NCBI GenBank assembly: GCA_000517565.1
Contig: CP007051.1
Location: 1,139,039-1,203,038, forward strand
Length of the DNA: 64,000 nt
Origin: Desulfurella acetivorans A63
GTDB lineage: Bacteria; Campylobacterota_A; Desulfurellia; Desulfurellales; Desulfurellaceae
Reading direction: 5' to 3'
Shown: in pieces, positions 1 through 10,844 of the stretch
Position numbering within the stretch: position 1 is the first letter of the stretch
Layout: each line of letters begins with the position of its first letter
Program-made: the position numbers and the translations under genes
The notes under the pieces: model-generated
Told to the model about the DNA's origin: nothing
The model's input: only the letters and a program-made list of their open reading frames with translations
Database searches by the model: none

Positions 1-910
1 TTTTTGGAAATTGCTGGGCAAAAGCAAGGCGTGTTTTTTCTTCCTGGGACTGATATGCTAGCTTATATGCAACTATATCTACCCGATTTGTTACATTACT
101 ATATAAATCTTCAAGATCCGGTAAATCAAAATTATTGTTAGGCACAAAATTAATTTTTAATTTTGCACTTAAAGGAATGCCCAGTATATTATTTAAACTA
201 TCATTTTCTTTTTCTAACATGGTTTTAGTATCCAGATATTGAATTTTTGATTTTTCGTACTCATTTTTTGCTAATTGCAAATCACTTAATAAAACAAGAT
301 GTTTATTGTAGGCTACCTTTACAGTATCGTAAATTTTCTTATAAAGGTTTAATTTATCTGATAGCTCTTTCAATACTTGTTCTAAATAATATATGTTTGC
401 TACCTTTATTTTTGAATCCTGCATAATTTGGTATGCATTAAAATTATAGCTTAATTTTTTTGACTCGTATTCAAACAAAGCACTTTTTACTTTTAAATTA
501 TGTGAAAATATCCAATCAATTGGATAAGAAAGTCCAACTGAATATCCATTGTATGTATTGACAATATTTCCAGCTACAGGAAAACTCGTATCAAATGAAA
601 TGCTCGGATTTGGTATTGTTTTTGAAATACCAATTTGAGCTTCTGCAATTCTTAAATTATCTCTTTCAATTTTTAAAGTTGGGTTAAGAATTAAAGCCAG
701 ACTTGCAATATCATTTTCATCCAAAGGTTCATTATTTTCAAGTTTTGTTAAAATAATTTTACCTCTGGGATACTTCATGAGTTCTTTTTTATCAATATGA
801 CTTATTTTTTTGTTAATCTGGGAATTATTTATTTCTAGTGGTTTATATACAGCACAAGCTGATACAAAAAAAATTACAGCAAAAAAACCAAAAAAAACAC
901 GTTTTAACAT
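1..910 (-). CDS. TolC-family outer-membrane efflux lipoprotein (3' end outside window)
   Basis: This is the outer-membrane channel component of a tripartite efflux pump. The frame is open from an ATG at 910 to the window edge, so the C-terminus is missing. The start has a hydrophobic signal ending in a lipobox VSAC with the lipidated cysteine at residue 19. It is followed by the helical repeats of an OEP/TolC protein, including the typical stretch 'LALILNPTLKIERDNLRIAEA' read in part as NPTLKIERDNLRIAEAQIG. It lies 58 bp downstream of a sensor kinase and is the last visible gene of an efflux operon with EmrA- and EmrB-like partners. Family assignment is firm; the substrate is unknown. Confidence 0.85.
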   Translation of the reverse strand, partial: MLKRVFFGFFAVIFFVSACAVYKPLEINNSQINKKISHIDKKELMKYPRGKIILTKLENNEPLDENDIASLALILNPTLKIERDNLRIAEAQIGISKTIPNPSISFDTSFPVAGNIVNTYNGYSVGLSYPIDWIFSHNLKVKSALFEYESKKLSYNFNAYQIMQDSKIKVANIYYLEQVLKELSDKLNLYKKIYDTVKVAYNKHLVLLSDLQLAKNEYEKSKIQYLDTKTMLEKENDSLNNILGIPLSAKLKINFVPNNNFDLPDLEDLYSNVTNRVDIVAYKLAYQSQEEKTRLAFAQQFPK

Positions 911-968
911 ACCTACACCACCCTAGTTGATTTTACTTTCTAATTTATTTCACGAATCTTACAAGATT

Positions 969-2330
969 TTAATGTTGGAAAATTATACAAAAAATAGTTC
1001 CGCAATTCAACTTGCTTTTTACCTTTATTTTTGCTTCATGTGCTTTAATGATTGCTTTTACCAAAGAAAGTCCAAGGCCTAAGCCTTGTTTAGATCTACT
1101 TTTATCTGCTCTATATAGTCTTTCAAAGATATATGGTAAATCTTTAGCATCTATACCTATGCCTGTATCACGTATAAAAAGGCATATTTTATCATTAATT
1201 TCCAATGCTTTAATTGAGATTTTGCCGTTTGGTTTGTTGTATTTTATTGCATTATCCATTAAATTAGATAATGCTTGTCGCAATCTATTAAAATCACCAT
1301 ATATGTATATATTTTCATTACATTTTACGCTTAAGTTCATATTATGTTCTTCAATAACGTAATCGTACAAATCAATAACATCGTCTATAAGCTTTTTAAG
1401 CTGTATCTTTTCTATATTTAATCTTAGTGAACCTGTTTCAATTTGTGATATATCTACAATCGCATTTAATAATGTTAATATTTTGTCAGATTCATCAAGA
1501 CAACTAAGTAATGCATCTTTTGGGTTTAGTTTAGATTGTTCGCTTAATGCAAGCTCACTGGTAATTTTAATTCTTGTTAGAGGCGTTCTTAGATCGTGGG
1601 CTACATTGTCAATTGTTTCTTTTAAAGACTTTACAAGTACTTCAATTTTATCAAGCATCTTATTTATGATAACGCTTAAGTCGTAAAGCTCATCCTGAGT
1701 GTTTTCTACTTTTATGCGTTCATTTAATTTACCTGTATTTATAATGTATTGAGCGGTTTGTGTAATACTTTTTATTGGTAAAAGTATTTTTCTTAAAGCA
1801 ATAAGACCGCCAATTATACCCAAAAGCATTGTAAATAAAATCATACCGAAGAAAATTTCTCTAAATTTTTCAAGCAACTCTTCTGTACTTGCTACATTTT
1901 TACCAACAACTATCGTATAGCTTGTAGCTTGGTAAATTTGAAATTTAAATGTTTTATCATCCAAATTAATGGTAAAAAACTTTTTTTTGGATTTAATGTT
2001 TTCTATTATTTTATTTCCTAATTCCAACTTTTTAAAATTCTCTGAAACATATAAAGGCTTATTCTTAAACAAAATCTCGATAACAAAATCTTCTTTTTCT
2101 TTATGAGAAATATGTTTGTCGATATTTGATAAACCATATTTTTGTATATCAAGCAAAATTTTTTCCATTTCAAGACTAATAGAAGTTGTTTCTTTATCTC
2201 TAAGCGTAGCAGAAACTATAAAATATGCCAGCAAAAATAAAAATATAGCATTAGATATGAATATAGCACTATACCACAGTAAAATTTTTACTGAAATTTT
2301 AGAAAAAAAATTACTTTTCTTTAAGAACAT
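969..2330 (-). CDS. Sensor histidine kinase of efflux operon
   Basis: Membrane sensor kinase of the OmpR-partner class, 453 aa. Two membrane segments (about residues 17-41 and 162-180) flank a periplasmic sensor of about 120 residues. A HAMP linker follows, then HisKA with the phospho-acceptor histidine at residue 245 in DNVAHDLRTPLTR, and a HATPase with the N box (NLMDNAIKYN) and G boxes DTGIGI and GLGLGLSL. The layout resembles CusS/heavy-metal-type kinases. Its start overlaps the response-regulator gene by 20 bp, so the two are co-translated. Its place between the pump genes and the TolC gene suggests that it controls this pump; the signal is not visible. Confidence 0.9.
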   Translation of the reverse strand: MFLKKSNFFSKISVKILLWYSAIFISNAIFLFLLAYFIVSATLRDKETTSISLEMEKILLDIQKYGLSNIDKHISHKEKEDFVIEILFKNKPLYVSENFKKLELGNKIIENIKSKKKFFTINLDDKTFKFQIYQATSYTIVVGKNVASTEELLEKFREIFFGMILFTMLLGIIGGLIALRKILLPIKSITQTAQYIINTGKLNERIKVENTQDELYDLSVIINKMLDKIEVLVKSLKETIDNVAHDLRTPLTRIKITSELALSEQSKLNPKDALLSCLDESDKILTLLNAIVDISQIETGSLRLNIEKIQLKKLIDDVIDLYDYVIEEHNMNLSVKCNENIYIYGDFNRLRQALSNLMDNAIKYNKPNGKISIKALEINDKICLFIRDTGIGIDAKDLPYIFERLYRADKSRSKQGLGLGLSLVKAIIKAHEAKIKVKSKLNCGTIFCIIFQH

Positions 2331-2982
2331 AGCCTACGCCATGTACAGTATGTATAAGCTTTTTATCGAATGGATCATCAATTTTTTTTCTAAGTCTATG
2401 AATAAGCACATCAACAACATTTGTCTGTGGATCAAAATCATATCCCCATATGCTTTCTAAAATCATTGTTTTAGTTACTATGCGTCCAGCGTTTCGCATT
2501 AAATATTCAAGTAAAGAGTATTCTTTTTTTTGCAATTCTATCTTTTTACCATCTTTTGTAACTTCTCTTGTTAGTATATCCAAACTTAAATCTGCATATT
2601 GTAAAACCGTTTCCTTAATATTATTAACCCTTCTGTAAATGGCATTAATGCGCGATAAAAGTTCACTAAATGCAAAAGGTTTTGTTAAATAGTCATCTGC
2701 ACCAAGCTCCAAACCTTTTACTTTATCATCGGTGGCATTTTTTGCACTAAGTACAATAATAGGTGTCTTATTTGCTTTTTCTCTGAGTTTTTGTATAAGC
2801 TCAAAACCATTTAGTTTAGGTAGCATAATGTCAATAATTGCAATATCATAATTTTCATTCATAAGAAAATAATATGCATCTTCACCATTATCAAAAACTT
2901 GAATAATGTAACCTAATTCCTTAAAACCCTTAGCTATAAAGCTACTAATTTTTTCATCGTCTTCAACTAAAACAATTTTCAT
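2311..2982 (-). CDS. OmpR/PhoB-family response regulator
   Basis: DNA-binding response regulator of 223 aa. The receiver domain has the acidic pair at residues 8-9, the phosphorylated Asp at residue 51 (IIDIMLPKLNG) and the conserved Lys in VLSAK. A winged-helix domain fills the C-terminal half (VDVLIHRLRKKI, HTVHGVGYVL). It overlaps the upstream MFS gene by 4 bp and the downstream kinase by 20 bp, so pump, regulator and kinase form one operon. Autoregulation of the efflux operon is the natural inference. Confidence 0.92.
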   Translation of the reverse strand: MKIVLVEDDEKISSFIAKGFKELGYIIQVFDNGEDAYYFLMNENYDIAIIDIMLPKLNGFELIQKLREKANKTPIIVLSAKNATDDKVKGLELGADDYLTKPFAFSELLSRINAIYRRVNNIKETVLQYADLSLDILTREVTKDGKKIELQKKEYSLLEYLMRNAGRIVTKTMILESIWGYDFDPQTNVVDVLIHRLRKKIDDPFDKKLIHTVHGVGYVLKEK

Positions 2983-4526
2983 AGCGTCACCCTCTTATCT
3001 TTAGTTTGTTTTGTTTTTATAAAGAATATTAAAAAAAATAATGGTAATGTAAAGTAAATAATTAAATGGAATACATCCTGATAACCCATAATTGCACTTT
3101 GTGCTGACAACAAATTATTCATTAAATCAATTGCTGCGTGGTAACTATCTGCAAAAGAAAATCCGTGTGTCACTAAATATTGCCTTGTGCTATCTAAAAA
3201 ATTTTGAAAAATAACGCTCGATTGACTAAAATTTTGGACCAAAGCATCTCTGTGAAAAACCTCTCTTCGCTGAAGCATTGTTGCAGCAAATGATATACCA
3301 ATAGAACCCCCAATATTGCGTGCAAAGTTTATTACACCACTTGCATCTCCCATATCTTCTTTTTTTAGAAACTTATAAGCAACTAAATTGATTGGTATAA
3401 ACATAGCTGGCAACCCAAAACCCATAATAATCCTTGCCCATGCAAAAACATCGAAAGATGCAGTTAAATTAAATTCACTCATTAAATGAAGAGAGTATGC
3501 AACAAGCAAAATACCAGCTCCTACAAGCACTTTAATATTAACCTTATTTGATAATTTACCGATAATTGGTGCAATCATCAAGCTTGCAACACCACCTGGT
3601 GCAATAACATATCCTGCTTTAAGTGCATCATAGCCCATAAGTGTTTGGACCAATATTGGGAGTAAAGCCAAAGAAGAATATAGCACAAAACCAGTCATAA
3701 ACATTAAAAAAACACCTATAGAATAATTTACGTCTTTAAACAATTTAAACTTTATTATAGGTTCTTTAGAAAAAGCATTCTTTATGATAAACATAGAGAT
3801 AAAAAAGAATGCAAACAAAGCCAAAATCACAATTAAATTTGAGTGAAACCAATCTTTATTTTGCCCTTGATCAAGCATTATTTGAAGAGAAGCTATTCCA
3901 ATAAAAATAAAACTTAAAGCCAAATAATCAATTTTTAACTTAGAATTAGCCCTCGCATAAGGTGGATCTTCTACTAAAATCATAGTTAAAATTGTAGCTA
4001 AAATGCCAACTGGAACATTGATATAAAATACCCACCTCCACGAATATTGATCAGTAAGCCAACCACCAATCACAGGACCTAAAATTGGTGCAAAAATTAC
4101 ACCAATTGAAAAAATACTCATAGCCATTCCGCGCTTTTTTTCTGGAAAACTCTCCATCAGGATTGCTTGAGATACAGGCTGCAAACCCCCACCTGCAAAA
4201 CCCTGAATTGCCCTTGCAACAAGCAAAAAATAAAAATCAAAAGATAAACCACACAATGCAGACGATATTGTAAATAAAACAATACTTCCAATAAAATAGC
4301 GCTTCCTGCCAATTTTTTGTGAAAGCCAACCAGTTATGGGCAAAACTATTGCATTTGCTGCTAAATATGAAGTTAAAACCCACGTGGAATCTGTAACAGT
4401 AACAGAAAGTGAACCAGCTATATGAGGCAATGCTACATTTGCAACAGATGTGTCAAGCACTTCCATAAATGTGGCTAGCATCACAGTAAGAGCTATAACG
4501 TATGGGTTTACTTTCTGTTGTGTCAT
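2979..4526 (-). CDS. emrB: EmrB-type MFS drug exporter (DHA2 family)
   Basis: Inner-membrane proton/drug antiporter of 515 aa, the usual length for 14-helix DHA2 transporters. Family signatures are visible: LDTSVANVALPHIAGSL in helix 1, RKRYFIGS in the 2-3 loop, ARAIQGFAGGGLQPV and the motif C-like GPVIGGWL. It works with the membrane fusion protein encoded 10 bp upstream and the outer-membrane protein at the end of the operon to export compounds across both membranes. It overlaps the response-regulator start by 4 bp. The symbol is by family; the substrate is not predictable. Confidence 0.9.
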   Translation of the reverse strand: MTQQKVNPYVIALTVMLATFMEVLDTSVANVALPHIAGSLSVTVTDSTWVLTSYLAANAIVLPITGWLSQKIGRKRYFIGSIVLFTISSALCGLSFDFYFLLVARAIQGFAGGGLQPVSQAILMESFPEKKRGMAMSIFSIGVIFAPILGPVIGGWLTDQYSWRWVFYINVPVGILATILTMILVEDPPYARANSKLKIDYLALSFIFIGIASLQIMLDQGQNKDWFHSNLIVILALFAFFFISMFIIKNAFSKEPIIKFKLFKDVNYSIGVFLMFMTGFVLYSSLALLPILVQTLMGYDALKAGYVIAPGGVASLMIAPIIGKLSNKVNIKVLVGAGILLVAYSLHLMSEFNLTASFDVFAWARIIMGFGLPAMFIPINLVAYKFLKKEDMGDASGVINFARNIGGSIGISFAATMLQRREVFHRDALVQNFSQSSVIFQNFLDSTRQYLVTHGFSFADSYHAAIDLMNNLLSAQSAIMGYQDVFHLIIYFTLPLFFLIFFIKTKQTKDKRVTL

Positions 4527-4536
4527 CTATAGCCTC

Positions 4537-5622
4537 TTAATGTTTAACATGAACTGTAACTTCACAGTTTAAACCAACCCTTAGAGGATATTTTTTGTAG
4601 TCGTATGGGTAGAGCTCTATTCTTACTGGTACCCTCTGGACTATCTTTATGTAGTTTCCAGAAGCATTCTGTGGTGGTAGTAGTGAAAACCTATCACCTG
4701 TTCCTGCATCTATGTCTTTTACGTAGCCTTTAAATTCTACACCTGGGTAAGCATCTATGGTTACTGTTGCTTTATCGCCTATTTTTATTCTGTGTATCTG
4801 TGTTTCTTTGAAGTTTGCATTAATCCATGCAGGCTTTAGAGGTACTACCATAAGTAGTGTTTGACCTGGCTGAACATATTGACCAACCTCTATGTTTTTT
4901 TGAGTTACAATACCATCTACAGGGGCTATTATGTTTGTATGTTTTAAGTTGTTTTGAGCTATGTTTATCTGGTTTTTCAAGCTTTTTAATTGATTTTCAT
5001 AAGATTTTATCTGTTCATTTATCTTGGCTACCTGGTATGTATAGCTTGATAGGCCAGAAATTTGTGATTGCAACGACTGAATATTGCGCTGCTGGGCTTC
5101 ATAGGCAGATAAAGCCGCATGGTATTTTTGATTTTCTATTTCAAGCTCATTTGCAGATACCACTTTCTGGTTGTAGAGGTTTTCATATCGCTTTAGATCA
5201 AGACGAGCTTTGTGTAAATTTACCTTGTAGGATTCAAGCTGAGCAAGGGAAGCTTTTATGTTTTCTTCCAAAGAACCAATCTGACCAGTTGAACTTTTTT
5301 GTATGGATAAGCTTTCCTGTTTTAGACTATTTATTGTATCAAGTGTTGCATTGTACTGGTGCATTAGACTCTTTAGCTGGTTTTCATAGTCAACTGGGTC
5401 AATCTTTACAAGAAGCTCACCTTTTTTAACATGAAAGAAATTATCAACATAAACATACTTTATTAAACCACCTACTTTTGGTGATAAATAATAGATATGT
5501 GAATCTACCTGAGCATCATCTGTAGTAACCAAGTTTCTTGTGTATATCCAGTAGATTATACAGGCAATGGTAATTACAACTACACTTGCAATAAGAATAA
5601 GCTTTTTTTTAGAGTTGGACAT
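4537..5622 (-). CDS. emrA: EmrA/HlyD-type membrane fusion protein
   Basis: Periplasmic adaptor of the efflux pump, 361 aa from the chosen start. One N-terminal membrane anchor (about residues 7-28) leads into the barrel-sandwich half motif TTDDAQVDSHIYYLSPKVGG, a long coiled-coil hairpin (about residues 85-215), the second half motif NIIAPVDGIVTQKNIEVGQY and a beta-barrel (FKETQIHRIKIGDKATV). I chose the ATG at 5622 because GGAGG lies 8 bases before it. A longer version from 5640 would put that ribosome-binding site inside the gene. It starts only 48 bp after hslU, so read-through from the protease operon is possible. Confidence 0.9.
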   Translation of the reverse strand: MSNSKKKLILIASVVVITIACIIYWIYTRNLVTTDDAQVDSHIYYLSPKVGGLIKYVYVDNFFHVKKGELLVKIDPVDYENQLKSLMHQYNATLDTINSLKQESLSIQKSSTGQIGSLEENIKASLAQLESYKVNLHKARLDLKRYENLYNQKVVSANELEIENQKYHAALSAYEAQQRNIQSLQSQISGLSSYTYQVAKINEQIKSYENQLKSLKNQINIAQNNLKHTNIIAPVDGIVTQKNIEVGQYVQPGQTLLMVVPLKPAWINANFKETQIHRIKIGDKATVTIDAYPGVEFKGYVKDIDAGTGDRFSLLPPQNASGNYIKIVQRVPVRIELYPYDYKKYPLRVGLNCEVTVHVKH

Positions 5623-5669
5623 GGATTTTCCTCCAAACAAACGATTAATTAATTTTTCTTATAAAAAAA

Positions 5670-7037
5670 TTACAAAATGTACTTACTTAAATCTAAATTC
5701 TCAACAATATCAGCAACTTTTTGCATCACATATTCATCATCAACAGTTATATTATTATTTTCAACATCAGGTGCTTCAAACAAAATATCTTCTAAAACTT
5801 TTTCAATTAGAGTGTGGAGTCTTCTTGCCCCAATGTTTTCATTTTTATCATTAAAATATTCAGCAAGTTCTGCAATTTTTTTTATGGCGTCATCTGTAAA
5901 AGTTAAATTAATGCCTTCCGTTTTTAATAATTCAGTATATTGCTTAATTAAAGCGTTTTTGGGTTGAGTTAAGATTTTGTAAAAATCATCTTTAGTTAAT
6001 GCTTGTAATTCCACACGAATTGGGAACCTTCCTTGGAGTTCAGGTATTAAATCGCTGGGTTTTGTTTGATGAAAAGCACCAGCAGCTATAAATAAAATAT
6101 GATCTGTTTTAATTACACCTATCTTTGTATTTATTGCACTACCTTCTATAATAGGCAATAAATCTCTTTGAACACCTTCTCTTGATATATCAGGTCCGCC
6201 TCCTGCAGTTTTACCAGCAATTTTGTCTATTTCATCAATAAATACAATTCCCATATTACTTACAAGCTCTCTAGCAATTTCTTTTACTTTTTCTTTATCA
6301 ATTAAATTTTGAGCTTCTTCCTCTTTGAGTATTCTTTTTGCTTCTTTAATTGTTACTTTTTTTGTTTTCTTTTTCGAAGGCAGCATATTGGAAAGTAAAC
6401 TTTTTAAGTTTGAGTCAAAATCTTCCATCATTGGCTGTGATATTTCAATAAAAGGTATTTGCATAGATAAATCTTTTTCTTCTATAGTAATTTCAATTAC
6501 TTTATCGTCTAATTCACCTTTTTCAAGTTTTTCTCTAAATTTTTCACGCGTCTTTTTTATACTTTCTTCTTCATCACGATTTTCTTCATAAATGGAAATT
6601 TTCTTCTTAACAGGAGGGACCAAGATATCTAATAATCTAGACATTGCAATCTTTTGGGCCTGCTCATCAACTTTTTCTAATTCTTGCGCTTTTGCTGTTT
6701 CATAACCTACGCTTGCCAGATCTCTAATAATTGACTCTACATCTCTTCCTACATATCCAATTTCTGTAAATTTTGTTGCTTCAACTTTGACAAATGGTGC
6801 ATTAACTATCTTTGCCACACGTTTGGCAATTTCGGTTTTGCCAACACCAGTAGGTCCAATCATCAATATATTTTTTGGTATCACATCTTCTTTAATATCA
6901 TCGGGTAATTTACTTCTCCTATACCTTGATCTTAAAGCAATTGCAATGGCTTTTTTTGCCTGAGCCTGGCCAACTATATATTTATCTAAAAATTCTACTA
7001 TTTTTTTGGGTGTTAACTCTTTTAAATCATTCTTCAT
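5670..7037 (-). CDS. hslU: HslU, ATPase subunit of the HslUV protease
   Basis: AAA+ unfoldase that feeds proteins into the HslV peptidase chamber. At 455 aa it has the normal length. The N-terminus [20 protein letters not shown] is typical, Walker A is [13 protein letters not shown] (about residues 61-73), Walker B is [12 protein letters not shown] after the I-domain insertion, and sensor 2 is [12 protein letters not shown]. The C-terminus [10 protein letters not shown] matches the tail that docks into HslV. It overlaps hslV by 4 bp in the order hslV-hslU. Confidence 0.97.
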   Translation of the reverse strand: MKNDLKELTPKKIVEFLDKYIVGQAQAKKAIAIALRSRYRRSKLPDDIKEDVIPKNILMIGPTGVGKTEIAKRVAKIVNAPFVKVEATKFTEIGYVGRDVESIIRDLASVGYETAKAQELEKVDEQAQKIAMSRLLDILVPPVKKKISIYEENRDEEESIKKTREKFREKLEKGELDDKVIEITIEEKDLSMQIPFIEISQPMMEDFDSNLKSLLSNMLPSKKKTKKVTIKEAKRILKEEEAQNLIDKEKVKEIARELVSNMGIVFIDEIDKIAGKTAGGGPDISREGVQRDLLPIIEGSAINTKIGVIKTDHILFIAAGAFHQTKPSDLIPELQGRFPIRVELQALTKDDFYKILTQPKNALIKQYTELLKTEGINLTFTDDAIKKIAELAEYFNDKNENIGARRLHTLIEKVLEDILFEAPDVENNNITVDDEYVMQKVADIVENLDLSKYIL

Positions 7038-7576
7038 GTTCTCTCCAATTTATCAACTATAATGTTTTCATTTGTATAAATGCATATTGAAGATGCAATC
7101 TTTAGCGATTCTAGGGCAATTTGTTGGGCATTTAAATCAGTATGATTAAGTAAAGCTTTTGCAGCAGCTAGCGCATATGGGCCACCAGAACCAATTGCGC
7201 ATATATTTTCATCAGGAGATATTACATCTCCACTTCCCGATATCAAATACATACTATCTATATCGCATGCTATAAGCATAGCTTCTAGGCGGCGCAATAT
7301 TTTGTCAGTACGCCAATCTTTCGTTAACTCAACTGCAGAACGCGTTAAATTTCCGCTGTATTTATTAAGCTTTTCTTCAAGTCTCTCAAACAAAGTAAAA
7401 GCGTCTGCACTTGCTCCAGCAAAACCTACTAAAATACTATCATTGTAAAGCCTTCTGATTTTTTTTGCTTTGGCTTTCATTACTGTATTTCCTAGTGTTA
7501 CCTGTCCATCGCCTGCAATTGCTACCATATTGTCTTTTTTTACGGCAATTATTGTAGTTGAATAAAACTGTTGCAT
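7034..7576 (-). CDS. hslV: HslV, peptidase subunit of the HslUV protease
   Basis: Threonine peptidase of the proteasome-beta fold, 180 aa. The family start TTIIAVKK and the block [16 protein letters not shown] are clear, as is [14 protein letters not shown]. Most HslV proteins begin Met-Thr-Thr and expose the catalytic Thr by removing Met. Here six residues, MQQFYS, precede the TT pair, so Thr7 should be the nucleophile and a short propeptide must be removed. The gene begins on the last base of clpX and overlaps hslU. Confidence 0.96.
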   Translation of the reverse strand: MQQFYSTTIIAVKKDNMVAIAGDGQVTLGNTVMKAKAKKIRRLYNDSILVGFAGASADAFTLFERLEEKLNKYSGNLTRSAVELTKDWRTDKILRRLEAMLIACDIDSMYLISGSGDVISPDENICAIGSGGPYALAAAKALLNHTDLNAQQIALESLKIASSICIYTNENIIVDKLERT

Positions 7577-8829
7577 TATTTACCCTGAGTTGCAAACTTG
7601 GATTTTTTTAACAAAATAGGCTCTTTACCTTCCTCTACAGTTTCTTTTGTAACTATACATTCTTTTATTTCGTGCTTTATTGAAGGAACCTTGTACATGA
7701 TGTCATTCATTACTTCTTCCATAATGCTACGTAAACCCCTTGCACCAACTTTGCGCTCAAGAGCTTTTTTTGCGATCGCTTTTAGGGCATCATCTTGTAT
7801 AGTTAGTTTAACATGCTCAAGCTCAAATAACTTCTGGTACTGTTTAACAAGTGCATTTTTTGGTTCTGTAAGTATTTTAATAAGTTCATTTTCTTTTAAA
7901 TCTTCCAATGTTGCAACAACATGAAGCCTTCCCACAAGCTCTGGTATTAGTCCATATCGTACCAAATCTTGTGGTGTAACATTTTGCAATAACTCTGATA
8001 TATTTAGTTCTTCTTTGGACTTTATAGGGCTATTAAAACCAATACTTTTTTGGTTTAATCTGCGAGCTACAATATCAGCCAATCCTTCAAATGCACCACC
8101 ACATATAAATAGGATATTTGTTGTATCAACTTGAATAAATTCTTGTTGTGGATGCTTTCTTCCACCGTATGGGGGCACATTTACTACGCTGCCTTCAATA
8201 AGCTTAAGTAAAGCCTGCTGAACTCCTTCGCCTGATACATCTCTTGTAATTGAAGGGTTTTCGCTTTTTCTTGAAATTTTATCAATCTCATCAATATATA
8301 CAATGCCTTTTTGTGCTAAAGCTACATTGTAATCAGCAGCCTGCAAAAGCCTAACTAATATATTTTCTACATCTTCTCCTACATAGCCAGCTTCGGTCAA
8401 GCTAGTAGCGTCAGCAATAGCGAATGGTAAATTCAAAATCTTGGCAAATGTCTTTGCAAATAATGTTTTACCCGTACCTGTCGGTCCAATAAGCAAAATA
8501 TTGCTTTTTTCTAATTCAACATCTGAGTTTAGCAAATTTTGGTTTGAGTTTATTCGTTTGTAATGGTTATAAACCGCTACGGATAATGTTTTTTTAGCTC
8601 TTTCCTGCGAAATTATATACTCATCTAATTTTTTCTTGATTTCTTCGGGAGTGAGGTTGTATTTTTGAGTGTCTTCGTTTTCTTTTCTTATATCTTCAGC
8701 TAAAATATTATTGCACAATGCAATACATTCATCACAAATATAAACACCAGGTCCTGCTATTAACTTTTTTACTTCATCCTGAGACCTACCACAAAATGAA
8801 CATCTAAGTGGCTCTTTTGGTTTTGCCAT
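7576..8829 (-). CDS. clpX: ClpX, ATPase subunit of ClpXP
   Basis: AAA+ unfoldase partner of ClpP, 417 aa. The zinc-binding domain has Cys10, Cys13, Cys32 and Cys35. Walker A is GPTGTGKT (about residues 115-122), Walker B is [14 protein letters not shown], and the ClpP-docking IGF loop is visible as SIGFNSP. Pore motif YVGE occurs in [10 protein letters not shown]. It sits 2 bp after clpP and directly before hslV, giving a continuous tig-clpP-clpX-hslV-hslU block. Confidence 0.97.
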   Translation of the reverse strand: MAKPKEPLRCSFCGRSQDEVKKLIAGPGVYICDECIALCNNILAEDIRKENEDTQKYNLTPEEIKKKLDEYIISQERAKKTLSVAVYNHYKRINSNQNLLNSDVELEKSNILLIGPTGTGKTLFAKTFAKILNLPFAIADATSLTEAGYVGEDVENILVRLLQAADYNVALAQKGIVYIDEIDKISRKSENPSITRDVSGEGVQQALLKLIEGSVVNVPPYGGRKHPQQEFIQVDTTNILFICGGAFEGLADIVARRLNQKSIGFNSPIKSKEELNISELLQNVTPQDLVRYGLIPELVGRLHVVATLEDLKENELIKILTEPKNALVKQYQKLFELEHVKLTIQDDALKAIAKKALERKVGARGLRSIMEEVMNDIMYKVPSIKHEIKECIVTKETVEEGKEPILLKKSKFATQGK

Positions 8830-8831
8830 AA

Positions 8832-9428
8832 TTATTTTTCTCCTGTTTCTCTTTTTTGAAGCACTTTATCTATAATACCATACTCAAGTGCTTCCTGTGC
8901 GCTCATAAAATAATCCCTTTCGGTATCTTTTTCAATAGTGCGCAATTGTTTGTTTGTGTGTTTACTTAAAATTGTATTTAATTCCTTTTTTAATCTGAGT
9001 ATTTCTTTTGCGTGAATCTCAATTTCACTTGCCTGCCCCTGAACGCCTCCTAAAGGCTGGTGTATCATTATTCTACTATGAGGCAAAGCGTATCTTTTGC
9101 CTTTTGCGCCTGCTGCTAAAAGCACAGCTGCCATTGAAGCACAGCTACCAATGCAAATCGTTGACACTTCTGGTTTTATGTACTGCATTGTATCATAAAT
9201 GGCGAGACCACTTGTAATAATACCACCTGGAGAATTAATATATAAATATATGTCTTTATCTGGGTCTTCAGATTCCAAAAATAACAATTGACTAACTATT
9301 ATATTTGCAAGGTAATCGTCAATTTCACCACCAAGCATTATTATTCTATCCTTTAAAAGTCTTGAATAAATATCGTAGGCTCTTTCACCATGTGGCGTTT
9401 TTTCTATTACTATTGGAACTAAACTCAT
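8832..9428 (-). CDS. clpP: ClpP, proteolytic subunit of Clp protease
   Basis: Serine peptidase of 198 aa forming the Clp chamber. The catalytic triad is visible: Ser98 in GSCASMAA, His123 in MIHQPLGG and Asp172 in DTERDYFMS. The short N-terminus [20 protein letters not shown] is the family norm and needs little processing. It overlaps tig by 4 bp. Confidence 0.97.
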   Translation of the reverse strand: MSLVPIVIEKTPHGERAYDIYSRLLKDRIIMLGGEIDDYLANIIVSQLLFLESEDPDKDIYLYINSPGGIITSGLAIYDTMQYIKPEVSTICIGSCASMAAVLLAAGAKGKRYALPHSRIMIHQPLGGVQGQASEIEIHAKEILRLKKELNTILSKHTNKQLRTIEKDTERDYFMSAQEALEYGIIDKVLQKRETGEK

Positions 9429-10717
9429 ACTGCTTCCTCTTTAACAGCATTTTCAAGCAAAAAATCCAAAACCTTATCACTTAATAAATCAACTTTTATT
9501 AAAGGTAGCATGCCTTTTTCTTCATATTCTTTATAAAGCTGTTCAAAACTTTTTCCGCTAATATTTGCTTCTTTTTCTATAGCATTTCTTACCTCTTCGC
9601 CGCTTACATCGATGTTTTCTTTATCAGCAATTTCAAGCAATAAAAATGTTGCTTTAACACGTTTAACTGCTTCTGGCTCAAATCGTTCTCTAAGTTTTGC
9701 AGGTTTATATTCTTCTTGCTTTAAGTCGATACCCCTATAATATGCATTTTTTACAAAATCCATTATCAAATTGCTCGTTTCCTTACTTACAACTGTCTGA
9801 GGAAGTTCAAAATCATGAGAATCAAGTAGCTTTTCTAATATTTCTTCTTTTTGTCTTTCTATTTCTTGAAGTCTTTTATTTTCAGCCAACCTTTTTTTGA
9901 TATCTTCTATTAAATCATTTACTGTTTTAAAATCTTTGTTTATTTTTTGTGCAAATTCATCGTTTAATTCTGGTTCAATAACCTTTTTTATATTTTTTAA
10001 GGTTATTGTCAACTCAACTTGCTTTCCTGCAACTGATTTTATAGAGTGCTCTTGCGAAAATGTGACAGTAATTGTTTTTTCATCATTTTCTTTCATGCCT
10101 ACAATTGCATTTTCCACTTCACTTATTAGTTGGTTTGTCCCAAGCTGAACATACAAATCTTTACCAGTTAAATCTTTGATTTCTTCGCCTGTTTGAACAT
10201 CTTTTGCTTTAATATCAAACACAACAACATCGTTTAACTTTGCTTCTTCGTGTGAGTCTTCAAGCGAGCTAAAAGCACTTTTTAGTTGTTTAATTGATTT
10301 GTCAATGTCTTCTTGGCTAACCTCGTATGGCTTTTGTGACACCTTTATGCCTTTGTATTCTTTTAATTCAATATCTGGCTTAACCTCAACTTCTACTTCA
10401 AAATAAAAACCTTCTTCGTTAAAATCTTTAACATTTAAAAATATAGGATCTGATACAACCGATAAATTATTTTCTGAAACGCAAAAACGATAGCCTTCTT
10501 CCAATAAATCTCTTTTTACATCTTCATCAATGTCTTTACCATAGTTTTTAAGTATAATTTCTTTTGGTACTTTACCTTTTCTAAAACCTTTGATATTAAC
10601 AGTCTTTTTAAGGTGATTTATGATATCTTCCTTTGTCTTTTGAACTTTTTGTATTGGAACTTTTATAAACATCTTCCTTTTTGATGGTTGAACTTTTTCT
10701 ACTTTTACTTCAAACAT
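9425..10717 (-). CDS. tig: Trigger factor, ribosome-associated chaperone
   Basis: Folding chaperone and peptidyl-prolyl isomerase at the ribosome exit tunnel, 430 aa. The ribosome-binding signature GFRKGKVPK (about residues 44-52) lies in the N-domain, the FKBP-like domain in the middle ([27 protein letters not shown]), and a helical C-domain follows. I chose the ATG at 10717, which has GGAGG four bases upstream; the longer frame from 10777 adds 20 residues unlike the family. tig-clpP-clpX is a widely conserved gene order. A promoter is visible at 10749-10777. Confidence 0.95.
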   Translation of the reverse strand: MFEVKVEKVQPSKRKMFIKVPIQKVQKTKEDIINHLKKTVNIKGFRKGKVPKEIILKNYGKDIDEDVKRDLLEEGYRFCVSENNLSVVSDPIFLNVKDFNEEGFYFEVEVEVKPDIELKEYKGIKVSQKPYEVSQEDIDKSIKQLKSAFSSLEDSHEEAKLNDVVVFDIKAKDVQTGEEIKDLTGKDLYVQLGTNQLISEVENAIVGMKENDEKTITVTFSQEHSIKSVAGKQVELTITLKNIKKVIEPELNDEFAQKINKDFKTVNDLIEDIKKRLAENKRLQEIERQKEEILEKLLDSHDFELPQTVVSKETSNLIMDFVKNAYYRGIDLKQEEYKPAKLRERFEPEAVKRVKATFLLLEIADKENIDVSGEEVRNAIEKEANISGKSFEQLYKEYEEKGMLPLIKVDLLSDKVLDFLLENAVKEEAV

Positions 10718-10748
10718 TTGACCTCCATAAATTTTACACGCTTTTACC

Positions 10749-10777
10749 AATATAACAAATAACAATCTATTTTTCAA
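10749..10777 (-). promoter_or_regulatory. Sigma-70-type promoter of the tig-clp-hsl operon
   Basis: On the minus strand TTGAAA (10777-10772) and TATATT (10754-10749) are separated by exactly 17 bases. Transcription should start near 10742, about 25 bases before the trigger-factor ATG. No heat-shock-type inverted repeat was recognised next to it. Confidence 0.6.
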
Positions 10778-10810
10778 ATAAAATTACACAAAACCAAAGT
10801 TTTAATTTAC

Positions 10811-10838
10811 TTGACTTTTTTTATTAAAGCTATATATT
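10811..10838 (+). promoter_or_regulatory. Promoter of a small intergenic transcript
   Basis: TTGACT at 10811-10816 and TATATT at 10833-10838 with a 16-base spacer. The -10 region lies inside an inverted repeat AAGCTAT (10827-10833) / ATAGCTT (10843-10849), which could be an operator or the 5' end of the RNA. It points away from tig and drives a very short unit that ends at the terminator near 10910. Confidence 0.5.
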
Positions 10839-10844
10839 GGAAAT

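Noticed and set aside
4857-5429. 190-codon plus-strand frame opposite emrA
   Set aside because: Shadow of the coiled-coil region of emrA; it has no ribosome-binding site or family match.
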